From the NCBI RefSeq assembly GCF_022496765.1, contig NZ_VANV01000020.1, positions 64,827-128,826 on the forward strand: DNA of 64,000 nucleotides, read 5' to 3'. Source of the DNA: Acidaminobacter sp. JC074. GTDB taxonomy: Bacteria > Bacillota > Clostridia > Peptostreptococcales > Acidaminobacteraceae. A program made the position numbers and the translations under genes. A model generated the notes under the pieces. The model did not search any database. It saw nothing but the letters and a program-made list of their open reading frames with translations, and was not told the origin of the DNA. Shown here piece by piece: positions 18,167 to 27,152 of the stretch (the stretch's first letter is position 1; every line of letters starts with the position of its first letter).

Positions 18167-19431
18167 GACCATTGATTACAGAGTATTTTGGTAAATATAA
18201 ATGCAATGATGTCCAATCATACGTCGATTTAGGGGGCTATTCGGGTTTGAAGAAAGTCATCCAAAAGGGTGTGGACTGGGCATTAGAAGAACTAAAGGCT
18301 GCTGATATCAGAGGCCGTGGTGGTGCTGAATATCCTGCTTGGCGCAAATGGTCTATGGCCAAAGGACGTCAAGGTGAAAAACTCATTTTATGTAATGCAG
18401 ATGAAGGTGAGCCAGGCTCATTTAAAGACAGAGATATATTATTACATGACCCTATGAAAATTATAGAAGGCATGACCATTGCCGCTTACTGTACAGGGGC
18501 CAAAAATGGTTATATATACATAAGAGAAGAGTATGCCCATATAAGAGAACGATTTATTGATGCATGTGAATCAGCTAAATCTCAGGGGTATTTAGGCAAT
18601 CAAATTTTAGGTCAAGACTTTGATTTTGATATCCATGTAAACATCGGTGCAGGTGCTTATATATGTGGTGAAAATACAGCCTTGATCGAGTCCATGCATG
18701 GTATGGCAGGACGACCAAGACTCAAGCCACCAAGAGTTGGAGAAAAAGGTTTGTTTGGCCTGCCGACTTTGGTCAACAATGTGGAGACCTTTGTCTGTGC
18801 GACCACAGTATTTATTCATGGCAAAGGGGTTTATTGTCAGTCTGGTACAGAAAAAAGCAAGGGCAACAAGGTCATCAGTTTAAGCGGCAAGATAAAACAT
18901 GCCGGTACTTATGAAATACCATTTGGCATGACCATCAATGAAATCCTAAATGATTTAGGAGGCGGTTCTAAAAATGGCTTAAAACTCAGTTTTGTCCAAT
19001 CCGGCGGTGCATCCGGGCCTTTGATTCCAGCCAGTGAGTTTGATATGCCATTTACCTATGAAGATTTTAAGGACAGGGGCTTTGTCATTGGAGCAGGTTC
19101 TATGGTTGTTGTAGATGAATCCATGGATCTTATTGATTATCTGATTGCTGTAGAAGGCTTTTTCCACCATGAATCATGTGGCAAATGTACCCCTTGTAGA
19201 GAAGGCATGGTTCATATTGTTAAGATTCTAGATAAGATTAACAATCAAACAGCCACACTAAAAGATTTAGATAAGTTAAAGCGTGTTATGAAAGTCATGG
19301 TAGAGGCTTCTTTCTGTGGTTTGGGTACCACTGCACCTACCGCTCTTTATTCAGCTTTTAAATACTTTGAGGAAGATTTGTGCAAAAACATTATTGGTTG
19401 GGAGGCGAAAAATGATTCAAGTAACCATTAA
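18163..19431 (+). CDS. NuoF-like NADH-binding flavoprotein subunit of formate dehydrogenase
   Basis: A 422-residue diaphorase subunit with RGRGGAEYPAWRK (FMN/NADH loop), CNADEGEPGSFKDR and CGKCTPCREG for a [4Fe-4S] cluster. Like the hydrogenase paralogue at 1813 it lacks extra N- and C-terminal iron-sulfur domains. It would exchange electrons between NAD(H) and the formate dehydrogenase. It overlaps fdhA by 20 bases, with GGGAGG for fdhA inside this gene. Confidence 0.9.
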   Translation: MRPLITEYFGKYKCNDVQSYVDLGGYSGLKKVIQKGVDWALEELKAADIRGRGGAEYPAWRKWSMAKGRQGEKLILCNADEGEPGSFKDRDILLHDPMKIIEGMTIAAYCTGAKNGYIYIREEYAHIRERFIDACESAKSQGYLGNQILGQDFDFDIHVNIGAGAYICGENTALIESMHGMAGRPRLKPPRVGEKGLFGLPTLVNNVETFVCATTVFIHGKGVYCQSGTEKSKGNKVISLSGKIKHAGTYEIPFGMTINEILNDLGGGSKNGLKLSFVQSGGASGPLIPASEFDMPFTYEDFKDRGFVIGAGSMVVVDESMDLIDYLIAVEGFFHHESCGKCTPCREGMVHIVKILDKINNQTATLKDLDKLKRVMKVMVEASFCGLGTTAPTALYSAFKYFEEDLCKNIIGWEAKNDSSNH

Positions 19432-22099
19432 CAATCAGAAGGTTCAAGTGGAAGAATCGTCTACTATTTTGAAGGCATGTGAAAAATTATCTATAGATAT
19501 TCCAACCTTTTGTCATGATGATAGATTGAAGGCATTTGGCGCCTGTAGGATATGTGTTGTAGAAGTAGAAGGCATGAAGAAATTAGCAGCTGCCTGTGCA
19601 GACAAGGTCAAAGATGGTATGGTCATTCATACCCATTCTCAGCGAGTAATAGATGCAAGAAAAGAGATCTTAGAACTTATGTGGGGTGTTCACGACAATG
19701 ATTGTTTATCCTGTGAAAAAGCCGGTGACTGTAAGCTACAGAACTATTGCTTTGAGTATGGCGTAGAAGCTTCAACGTCTGAGTACCAGATGAATCTACT
19801 GGGCAGGTATGATACTTCCAATAAGTTTTATACCATTGACAGGGATAAATGTATCCTGTGCGGCAAGTGCATCCGAATGTGTGGTGAACTGCAAAACACC
19901 CATGCTATTGGCTTTGATTGCAGATCAAGTGATATGCATGTGGCTCATCCATTTTCTCAGGGCATGTCAGGCTCGACGTGTGTTTCATGCGGTAACTGTG
20001 TCAATGTTTGCCCGACGGGCGCCTTGATGGAGAAAAAGGACAAACCTTTTAGAAACTGGGATATAGAAAAGAAGGTAAGAACCACTTGTGTTTACTGTGG
20101 TGTGGGTTGTCAAATTGACTTGGTCGTAAAAAACAATCGAGTGGTTAGAATAGATCCCGCTGTGGACGCTCTTAACAAGGGTCTTCTGTGTGTAAAAGGC
20201 AAGTTTGCTTATAATTTCATAGGTCATCCAGATCGACTGACAAGTCCCCTTATTAGAAAAGAGGGTAAACTTGTAGAAGCCACTTGGGATGAAGCCTATG
20301 ATTTAATAGCTGAAAAAGTTAAGATGACTAAAGAGAACTACGGTTCTGATGGCTTTGCAGGATTTTCATCAGCCAAATGTACAACTGAAGATAACTACAT
20401 CATTCAGAAGTTTTTTAGGGCAGTTTTAGGTACCAATAACATAGATCACTGTGCACGACTCTGACATAGCGCAACGGTTGCAGGTCTTGTAGCCTCATTT
20501 GGAACAGGTGCTATGTCAAATAGTATTGAAGAAATTGAAAACGCAGAAACCTTATTTATAACTGGATCCAATACAACGGAAACCCATCCTGTTATCGCCA
20601 CCTTTATGAAACGTGCTATAAACAAGGGCGCTAAGCTGATTGTTGCTGATCCAAGAAAAATTGAAATGGCTTCTCTAGCAGATGTTTATCTACCGATTAA
20701 GCCAGGTACAAATGTCGCCATGTTAAACGGTATGATGTCATATATACTAGACAACAACTGGCATGACAAAGATTATATCAAGGATAGAACAGAAGGCTTT
20801 GATTATGTAAGACAAGCTTTAAAAGACTTTACAATTGATGATGCTGCTAAGATTTGTGAAGTGGATGTAGAAGATTTAAAGAAGGCAGCTGAGATTTATG
20901 CAAAATCAGATAAAGCTGGTATTTACTATACCATGGGTATTACCCAGCATAGCCATGGTACTGAAAATGTCAAATCAGTGGCCAACCTAGCCATGATGTG
21001 TGGCAATGTGGGTATTGAATCTGCAGGTGTCAATCCGCTTAGGGGTCAAAATAATGTTCAGGGTTCTTCGGATGCGGGCGCCTTACCGATTTATTATCCT
21101 GGCTATCAAGATGTAACAGACCCTGATATTATAGAAAAGTTTTCTAAGGCATGGTCAGTAGATCATATGTCTACAAAGAAGGGATTGACTATTCCTAAGA
21201 TGATGGAAGCCATTCAGGAAGATAAAATCAAATTCTTATATGTCATGGGCGAAAACCCTATGGTCTCTGAACCTGATTTGAATCACTTTGAAAAAGTCGT
21301 TAAAAAGTTGGATTTTATAGTGGTACAAGATATTTTCCTAACAGAAACGGCTCAGATAGCTGATGTTGTTTTACCAGCCACCTGTTATGCAGAAAAAGAA
21401 GGGACTTTTACTAATAGTGAAAGAAAGGTTCAACGCGTCAGAAAGGCTGTAAACCCACCAGGCACTTGTAAAGAAGATTGGCTCATTATCCATGAACTTA
21501 TGGAAAAACTCGGTTATAAAAATAAGTTTACATGTCCAAGTGAAATAATGGATGAAATGGCCACTTTAACTTCTAAGTATGGCGGCATCTCTTATGATAG
21601 AATTGAAGAAGATGGTCTTAAATGGCCATGCCCCTCAAAAGACCACCCAGGCACCAAGTATCTTCACAAGGGATCGTTTACAAGGGGACTAGGAAAGTTC
21701 CATGGCATCAAGTATACACCGCCTGCAGAAGTAACCGATGAAGATTATCCATTTGTTTTAACAACCGGTCGAGTACTCTATCATTTCCATACAAGAACCA
21801 TGACAGGACGTGAAAAAGGTCTTGATGAGATATCGCCTAGAAACTATGTAGAAATCTCAAGTGAAATGGCAAAAACACTCGGTTTATCAGATAAGGAGAT
21901 GGTTTATGTTTCATCTCGAAGGGGTAAGATTGAAGTGCCTGTTATGATTACAGACAGGGTGTCGAGAAATACTCTCTTTATACCATTCCACTTTGCAAAA
22001 GAGTCTGTTAACAGGTTGACCAATGAAGCCTTAGATCCTACAACCAATATACCTGAACTCAAGGTATGTGCTGTTAGGATTGATAAGATAAAGCGCTAG
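19412..22099 (+). CDS. fdhA: Selenocysteine-containing formate dehydrogenase, NAD-linked, with NuoG-like N-terminus
   Basis: One 895-residue reading frame if the TGA at 20462-20464 is read as selenocysteine (Sec351): it falls in DHCARL-U-HSATVAGL, the molybdenum/tungsten-binding Sec site of formate dehydrogenases. N-terminal to it are a [2Fe-2S] domain (CRIC), a His-Cys3 cluster (HDNDCLSCEKAGDC), two [4Fe-4S] motifs (CILCGKCIRMC, CVSCGNCVNVCP) and the MGD-domain cluster (CVYCGVGC). The C-terminal half has the molybdopterin dinucleotide-binding domains. A SECIS-like hairpin follows the TGA. The start at 19412 has GGGAGGCG upstream. It forms an NADH-linked trimer with the two preceding genes. 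Confidence 0.96.
20465..20496 (+). promoter_or_regulatory. SECIS element of fdhA
   Basis: Arms GGUUGCA (20476-20482) and UGUAGCC (20488-20494) pair over 7 bp, two of them G-U, around the loop GGUCU. The stretch GGUUGCAGGUCU is the same as the apical part of the E. coli fdhF SECIS as I recall it. The loop starts 19 bases after the UGA, the spacing needed for SelB. Confidence 0.85.
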
Positions 22100-22119
22100 A
22101 TTAATTTCTAGCGCTTTTG
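22092..22119 (+). terminator. Terminator after fdhA
   Basis: Nine-base arms AGCGCTAGA/TCTAGCGCT and a TTTT tail. The fdhA stop codon lies in the left arm. Confidence 0.75.
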
Positions 22120-22128
22120 TGCTATAAT
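22120..22128 (+). promoter_or_regulatory. Extended -10 promoter for the CopZ-like selenoprotein gene
   Basis: TGCTATAAT is a perfect extended -10 element directly after the fdhA terminator and 19 bases before the ATG at 22148. No good -35 box is seen, which extended -10 promoters can tolerate. The leader would be only about a dozen bases and includes a GAGG site. Confidence 0.6.
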
Positions 22129-22147
22129 GGGATGAAATGAGGTTATT

Positions 22148-22627
22148 ATGCTGTGACGACGTAAAAGAATCCTACAGGATGGTAGGAACAAAAGAACCTA
22201 TAAATGTCCCATGTGTGGTAAGACAGGCTATTTGGTCCCCAGTCAAACGGTTGAAAAACTGGTAGGTAATCTAGAGCCAGGTGTTTTCAAACTAGAGATT
22301 TTTTCATTATGCATGGACCAAGCTTGTGAAATGGCTTATTTTTCAGCTGATTATGGCTACTTGTATTTACAAAGGCAAATCAAGGTACCACTGGATTATA
22401 AAGAGGATGCAGATAAAAAATATGCCTGTTACTGTCATGAAATCACATTAGATGCACTAAGACATGCAGTTTTAAAAGAAGGGGCATCCAGTGTTAAAGA
22501 TGTCCTTAAAAAGAAACCTGTCATTGTAAGTCAGTGTCAATCCAACAATCCATTTGGTTGTTCTTGCCTTGCAGATATGAATAAAAGAATAGAGGAAATA
22601 AAGTTGGGCCTAAGTGGAGAGTTGTAA
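22148..22627 (+). CDS. CopZ N-terminal-domain-like Zn/[2Fe-2S] protein, candidate selenoprotein (UGA at codon 3)
   Basis: Read from ATG 22148 through TGA 22154-22156, this gives 159 residues beginning M-L-Sec-R-R-K. Cys20 and Cys23 (CPMCGKTG) plus Cys55 and Cys60 (SLCMDQACEMAYF) match the zinc site, and CYC at 94-96 with cysteines 130, 138 and 140 match the [2Fe-2S] site of the N-terminal domain of Archaeoglobus CopZ. The C-terminal HMA copper domain is absent. The next in-frame ATG (22211) would cut the CPxC motif, and no ATG, GTG or TTG lies between. GAGG precedes 22148. Sec use is inferred from a hairpin after the UGA. Confidence 0.78.
22157..22190 (+). promoter_or_regulatory. Candidate SECIS hairpin of the CopZ-like gene
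   Basis: A perfect 6-bp stem UCCUAC (22170-22175)/GUAGGA (22182-22187) encloses the loop AGGAUG with GG at its top. The loop begins 20 bases after the UGA, nearly the same spacing as in fdhA. Confidence 0.65.
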
Positions 22628-22644
22628 ACTTAGGCTCTTTTTTT
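22608..22644 (+). terminator. Terminator after CopZ-like gene
   Basis: Eight-base arms GCCTAAGT/ACTTAGGC with a 12-base loop and a run of seven Ts. The gene's stop codon lies in the loop. Confidence 0.8.
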
Positions 22645-22694
22645 GTGTAAATTTCTAGAAGTGGGTATATATAAGATGTATGAGGAGGTCTAAT

Positions 22695-23774
22695 ATGTCT
22701 GAAATGATGAACCAAGAAGAAAAAAATGAACTTTTAGAAGAGTTTGAAACCTTGATTCTTAATGTAAGCAAGGAAGTTATCGATACATCAGTGATGGACG
22801 ATTTGGTACTACTTAGAGATAATTTAACACGTGAGATGAGTGAGTTCTCAGAAAAAGCTGATAAAGTGAACTCTGTCATCATCTCTATTGATAATATATT
22901 AAGCCAAACTTCTGGCAATATGACCAGTGCCATTAAAAGAACTTCAGAAGACTTGGACCGTTTTTTAAACCAGTCTATTGAAAATCTGGATGAAAAGATG
23001 GTCTCTATTGTTGATGAATTAAAGAGAATACTCACAGAGTCATCTGAACAAGTGGAGGATAAGTTTGGTTCTGTTACAGGTGATATTGATGAGATATTAA
23101 GGAAATCTTCTCATGACATCAATGAGAAATTTGATGAAACCGTTGAAGAAATTGCCAAGATCATGGCAAGGTCATCTAGTGATATGAAAACAACTTCTGA
23201 TGAGTCGAATGAACAGATGAATCAAACGCTTGATGAAGCAACTACTAGGATAAAGGAATCAGTAGCCTATGTTTCTGAATCTCTTAATGATAGTTTAAGA
23301 GACAACACTCAGGAGATGGACCGTGTGATTCAAAAAACAACTCAGCGTTTAGATGGCTTAATCAACTCTACAAATGACCATTTTTCTGAAGAGATTAAGA
23401 TGATCAAGGATTACTTAATCAACTCAGATAAGTTGATACGGGGCAATCAGGATTCTATTACTGATATCCAGCGTTCCATTGAAGCGAGGATGAACGAAAC
23501 CCTTGTAAAGATTATGGAGCAATCTGAAAAATCAAAAGACTACTTAGATAAATCAGTTGAAAAAATTGATGATTTTGTTGAGAAGTCTTCAAAAGACATC
23601 TACTCCATGAATGAGCTTAACAATACCATCAACATCAAGGCAGACTATATTTTAAATAAGGTAAAGGAAAGTCAGAAGGCTTCTAATAAGCAGTTTCTGA
23701 TAGCCTTGATACTCAATATAATCACACTGGTTTCAGTACTTGGACTAGCAGGTCTCTTGCTACTTAGGGGGTAG
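22695..23774 (+). CDS. Coiled-coil membrane protein, C-terminally anchored
   Basis: A 359-residue protein that is almost entirely charged heptad-type coiled coil (about residues 10-325), with a recurring pattern of Ser-Ser/Thr-Ser followed by Asp/Glu-Ile/Leu-Asp-Glu every 20-30 residues. One membrane helix ends the chain (about 333-356, followed by LLLRG), so the coil is probably cytoplasmic. A GAGGAGGT site supports ATG 22695. Five bases separate it from a GTPase gene, which suggests it recruits or is acted on by that GTPase. There is no enzymatic motif; no named family is recognised. Confidence 0.8.
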   Translation: MSEMMNQEEKNELLEEFETLILNVSKEVIDTSVMDDLVLLRDNLTREMSEFSEKADKVNSVIISIDNILSQTSGNMTSAIKRTSEDLDRFLNQSIENLDEKMVSIVDELKRILTESSEQVEDKFGSVTGDIDEILRKSSHDINEKFDETVEEIAKIMARSSSDMKTTSDESNEQMNQTLDEATTRIKESVAYVSESLNDSLRDNTQEMDRVIQKTTQRLDGLINSTNDHFSEEIKMIKDYLINSDKLIRGNQDSITDIQRSIEARMNETLVKIMEQSEKSKDYLDKSVEKIDDFVEKSSKDIYSMNELNNTINIKADYILNKVKESQKASNKQFLIALILNIITLVSVLGLAGLLLLRG

Positions 23775-23779
23775 TTTTT

Positions 23780-25159
23780 ATGTATGAATCTGCTAAAGAT
23801 TTACTTAAGTTTTACAAGAAAATTTATGACTTAAAAAATGCAAAGCAGTCTAAATCTATAGATGATGATGTTAAAAGTGTTCAAGATAAATTATCACTAC
23901 TTAATGAGACGATAAGTGGTCTTCATATAGAAGGTCAAACCAAGCTATCGGATTTGAATGGCTATTTAAAGGAACTTACATCTTCTGCTGAATCTGGGGA
24001 GGATTTTAAACTCAAAGTATGTATCATTGGTGATCAAGGCGTTGGGAAAACAACACTTGCGAAGTTCTTAAATGAAGCTGTTGATGAAATCGACTTTGTA
24101 GATATGCCTGCATATGAAGAAGATGCACTTGAATCCTATTACTACTGTGATGGTCTTATTTACTTGATTAACCATGAGACCATGTATTTTAAGAAAGATC
24201 ATAAATTACAGACACTTTTTAAAAGTAAACCGAACTTAGCGGTATTATCAAAAATTGACTTATTTGATGACCCTGTATATATGTTAACAGATGCCAGAAA
24301 GTACTTTGAAGAGATGGTTAGCTTAGTCTTGCCTTTCAACGGTTTAACTCTAGAAGGCAAGTTTGAGCTGATTAATGCCATTAATAAAAGATTTATTCAT
24401 GAAGAGGCTTCGCTTAAGGTGCAAAGTGTCTTTAATGTAACCAGTCAAAAAATTGCTGAGCTAAAAAGAACATTAAGAGACAACGCCATGCTATTTAGGC
24501 AAGGGGAAAACAAGAGAATTACAGATAAATCTGATGTTAAAAAATCACACCAGCAATTAGTTGATGGTTTGAATCATAAAATTGAAATGATGCTTGGTTC
24601 TTATGAAGTAGATGTTAAGCAACAAGTCAATTATCGTTCAAAGGATATTTTTGAAGTTAGTGATAAGAGAGACTTCGTTGAGAAGGAGATTTTTAAAGTA
24701 GATGCTTTGAAAAGAGACATCAATCGACTTATTGATGGTATTGAAAATGAACTTAAGAAGTTAGCGACAGATGAGGAAATTCTTTTAAGTGTTGAAGAAG
24801 ATGATATTGAGTTTGTCAGCGGAGTTGAACTTAACTTGATGTTAGATCGATTAAATGAAGGTGGTTTATTTGCAACACTACAAAGAAAGAAGAAGTTGTC
24901 TGTATTTCAAAATGATTTGATGAACATGATGACTCACCATGTTTCAAATTTAAGGATTCATATAGAAAAAGCGCTGAGTGAAGCCATGAATCAAGCTTAT
25001 CAGATCCAGTTCAAAAGAATAGATAAAAGTTTCGAAGAAGACTATTGTTTGGTGTCTGAAGTTGGTATTGTTATTAGAAGTGTTGATGAAGTCATCAGGG
25101 CTCTTGAACTTTCCAACATTCAAGTTGACTTAAAAGATATTATTTTAGGACGTGTATAG
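23780..25159 (+). CDS. Atypical dynamin-like GTPase with helical C-terminus
   Basis: A 459-residue protein: N-terminal helix (about 1-65), a compact G domain with P-loop GDQGVGKTT near residues 84-92, a G3-like DMPA close behind it in place of DxxG, and SKID as the G4 (N/T)KxD element near 157; then about 250 residues of coiled helices. The span between P-loop and G3 is unusually short, so switch I is reduced. It has no membrane helix. It sits between a coiled-coil membrane protein and a dehydrogenase gene. A membrane-remodelling or scaffold role is inferred, not shown. Confidence 0.75.
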   Translation: MYESAKDLLKFYKKIYDLKNAKQSKSIDDDVKSVQDKLSLLNETISGLHIEGQTKLSDLNGYLKELTSSAESGEDFKLKVCIIGDQGVGKTTLAKFLNEAVDEIDFVDMPAYEEDALESYYYCDGLIYLINHETMYFKKDHKLQTLFKSKPNLAVLSKIDLFDDPVYMLTDARKYFEEMVSLVLPFNGLTLEGKFELINAINKRFIHEEASLKVQSVFNVTSQKIAELKRTLRDNAMLFRQGENKRITDKSDVKKSHQQLVDGLNHKIEMMLGSYEVDVKQQVNYRSKDIFEVSDKRDFVEKEIFKVDALKRDINRLIDGIENELKKLATDEEILLSVEEDDIEFVSGVELNLMLDRLNEGGLFATLQRKKKLSVFQNDLMNMMTHHVSNLRIHIEKALSEAMNQAYQIQFKRIDKSFEEDYCLVSEVGIVIRSVDEVIRALELSNIQVDLKDIILGRV

Positions 25160-25170
25160 AAAGGAGTCAT

Positions 25171-25848
25171 ATGGGACTAGCAATCATTACAGGCGGTAAC
25201 TCAGGTCTTGGCTTTGAAATGGCCAAGTTACTAAGAAGTTTGGATATAAATATTTGTTTGCTCGGAAGAGATGATCTTAAACTGAAAACGTCTTCAGAGT
25301 TTGTAAAGTCCATACAAGGAAAAGGAGATGTGGATGCTTATAGGATAGACATAAGCAGTGAAGATGAAGTAAGAGCCTTTGGTAAATACCTTAGAGACAA
25401 GGGGCAAGAAGTCGAATATCTTTTTAATGCAGCTGGCGTTGGTCGTTTTGGGCCACCAGATGAAATGAAAAGGTCAGATATTGACGAGGTTTTGTCGTCA
25501 AACTTAATAGGTATGATGCTATTAACCGGTGAGCTTCTTAGTTTGATGTCTCATAAGAGGTCTAGAATCATCAATATTTTATCAACTGCAGCAAAGGTTG
25601 GTAAGGCGGGAGAGGCTCTTTACTGCGCTTCTAAATGGGGAGCAAGAGGTTATACAAAGGCCCTGCAGGCCCATTATAAGAATACCAATATCAAAGTCAT
25701 GGCCGTTTATCCTGGTGGTATGGACACGCCATTTTGGTCAGAACAAGTGACCTCTGATTATATGAATCCAGGTCAAGTTGCCAAACAGATTGTAGACACA
25801 GCCATAAGTGATTTATATATAAGTGAGTTAGTGATTGAGAGACATTGA
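25171..25848 (+). CDS. Short-chain dehydrogenase/reductase
   Basis: A 225-residue SDR with the Rossmann motif TGGNSGLG near residues 7-14, NAAGVG for cofactor-domain stability, and Ser with YCASK as catalytic Ser-Tyr-Lys (Tyr near 150). AAGGAG precedes the ATG. It follows the GTPase gene by 11 bases, so the three genes form one operon, though a biochemical link is not obvious. Substrate and NAD/NADP preference are unknown; the Arg in LLGRDD hints at NADP(H). Confidence 0.88.
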   Translation: MGLAIITGGNSGLGFEMAKLLRSLDINICLLGRDDLKLKTSSEFVKSIQGKGDVDAYRIDISSEDEVRAFGKYLRDKGQEVEYLFNAAGVGRFGPPDEMKRSDIDEVLSSNLIGMMLLTGELLSLMSHKRSRIINILSTAAKVGKAGEALYCASKWGARGYTKALQAHYKNTNIKVMAVYPGGMDTPFWSEQVTSDYMNPGQVAKQIVDTAISDLYISELVIERH

Positions 25849-25863
25849 GAAATCAATGTCTCT
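25838..25863. terminator. Hairpin between convergent SDR and PucR genes
   Basis: An 11-bp perfect stem AGAGACATTGA/TCAATGTCTCT with a GAAA loop overlaps the 3' ends of both genes. It lacks a clear T run, so it may be a weak or RNA-stabilising terminator. Confidence 0.55.
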
Positions 25864-27022
25864 GTTTATGATAAATATGGCTTGCTTCATAAAACTTGAT
25901 GGCAATGGACATTTGCTCGTAAAAGTCTAAATCATGTAGATAAGGCCCTGTTAATTCCTTAGCCTTTTTTACACGATACAAAATGGTGTTTCTGTGCTGA
26001 AAAAGCTGGTCAGCAACTGCTTGAGTTTGAAGACCATAATCAAAATAGAGTTTCAGTGTTTGATAGATTTCACTTTGATATTTGTCGTCGTATTCTAAGA
26101 TGGGTCTTAATTTATCTTCTACAAATTTAATGGACCAGGTGTGATCCATTAAGGGCATCAAGAGCTGATGAATACCAATTTGGTCAAATGAAAGTGAGGA
26201 TCTATTCTGGCTAATGGCGGTTTGATAAGCATAGTAAGATTCTTTAAGAGATTCATCTAATTGCATGAGCTGTTGTTTGATCAAGCCTTTACCAACTGTA
26301 ATGCTATCTTTATCTAAACCAATCAAATCAAGTATGTACTTAAAGTCCGATTCAATATTGGTCTTGTCTTCATAAGTAAGTAGGATTAGAAGGCCCTTTC
26401 TAAATTTAAATAAGCCGTGACCAAGAGGTTTGTCATTAAGTCTATGGTATTTATCGATTAATCGGATGATGTTTTCTTCACTGATGAATCTTTTTTCGTG
26501 ACAGTAAATGGCTATATGCTTGTCTTTAAAATGGCTATTAAGCTCTAAAGAGACTTCCTTAACGATGTATGGATTTAAATTACCTGTCATCAAGGTTTCA
26601 AGTTTGGCTTCTAAATGTTCATGAATCCCCTTAGTTTTTATGCCATTGAAGACTGTCCTGATAATATGCTCTATGTAGATATCTGGATGGAAGCTAAATA
26701 TGGGAAAATGGTGGTCATTGGCATATGATATGATTTCATCGGGTAAATCACTATAATAAACAGATTTAATACCTAAACCAGCAGCTCCTTGAGTAATAAG
26801 GGCTTTAACTGCTTCAAAAACGAGATTGACATCGTTTCTAGCGGCAGACAGTGTGGTCATAACAAATTCACCTTCTACAAAAATATCCATCAGACCTTCA
26901 AGGATTTCATGGTCTAAAATCCCTACTGTTGTGACCTGATTGTTAAAGCCTGACTCATTTGTTAAGAGCTTAAACTCTTCTAAATACTCTAATTGTAATG
27001 CTTCTCTTACTGTAATTGACAT
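25853..27022 (-). CDS. PucR family transcriptional regulator
   Basis: A 389-residue protein with an N-terminal PucR ligand domain (about 1-125, starting SITVREALQLE) and a C-terminal PucR-type helix-turn-helix (QAVADQLFQHRNTILYRVKKA, about 340-375). Family members control purine, amino-acid or GABA use. AGGAGG precedes the ATG. It is divergent from an EamA transporter gene with 130 bases between, which may be its target. The ligand cannot be deduced. Confidence 0.88.
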   Translation of the reverse strand: MSITVREALQLEYLEEFKLLTNESGFNNQVTTVGILDHEILEGLMDIFVEGEFVMTTLSAARNDVNLVFEAVKALITQGAAGLGIKSVYYSDLPDEIISYANDHHFPIFSFHPDIYIEHIIRTVFNGIKTKGIHEHLEAKLETLMTGNLNPYIVKEVSLELNSHFKDKHIAIYCHEKRFISEENIIRLIDKYHRLNDKPLGHGLFKFRKGLLILLTYEDKTNIESDFKYILDLIGLDKDSITVGKGLIKQQLMQLDESLKESYYAYQTAISQNRSSLSFDQIGIHQLLMPLMDHTWSIKFVEDKLRPILEYDDKYQSEIYQTLKLYFDYGLQTQAVADQLFQHRNTILYRVKKAKELTGPYLHDLDFYEQMSIAIKFYEASHIYHKQRH

Positions 27023-27125
27023 AGGAACCTCCTAACTATATTCTATTAAATAAAAGATCCTTGTGCAAGAAACAAAGTTATGAGTGTATTATTAGTTTTG
27101 GTACAATGATTAAAACGGCGGCATC

Positions 27126-27134
27126 TGCTACAAT
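27126..27134 (+). promoter_or_regulatory. Extended -10 promoter of the EamA gene
   Basis: TGCTACAAT fits an extended -10 box 18 bases before ATG 27153. The upstream 100 bases are shared with the divergent PucR gene. Confidence 0.45.
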
Positions 27135-27152
27135 TATCTTGAGGTGAGGTTT

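Noticed and set aside
20513..22099. Separate formate dehydrogenase gene starting at ATG 20513
   Set aside because: The frame is the same as the upstream part and is broken only by the Sec UGA; conserved residues run across the break, and no ribosome binding site precedes 20513.
3077..22099. HydA and FdhA as parts of one hydrogen-dependent CO2 reductase
   Set aside because: They lie 13 kb apart, each with its own NuoE/NuoF pair, and FdhA has a NuoG-like N-terminus. HDCR is normally one compact operon with small ferredoxin-like subunits.
22211..22627. Start of the CopZ-like gene at ATG 22211
   Set aside because: It would remove the first Cys of CPMC, and no ribosome binding site lies in front; the promoter, GAGG and hairpin all point to 22148.
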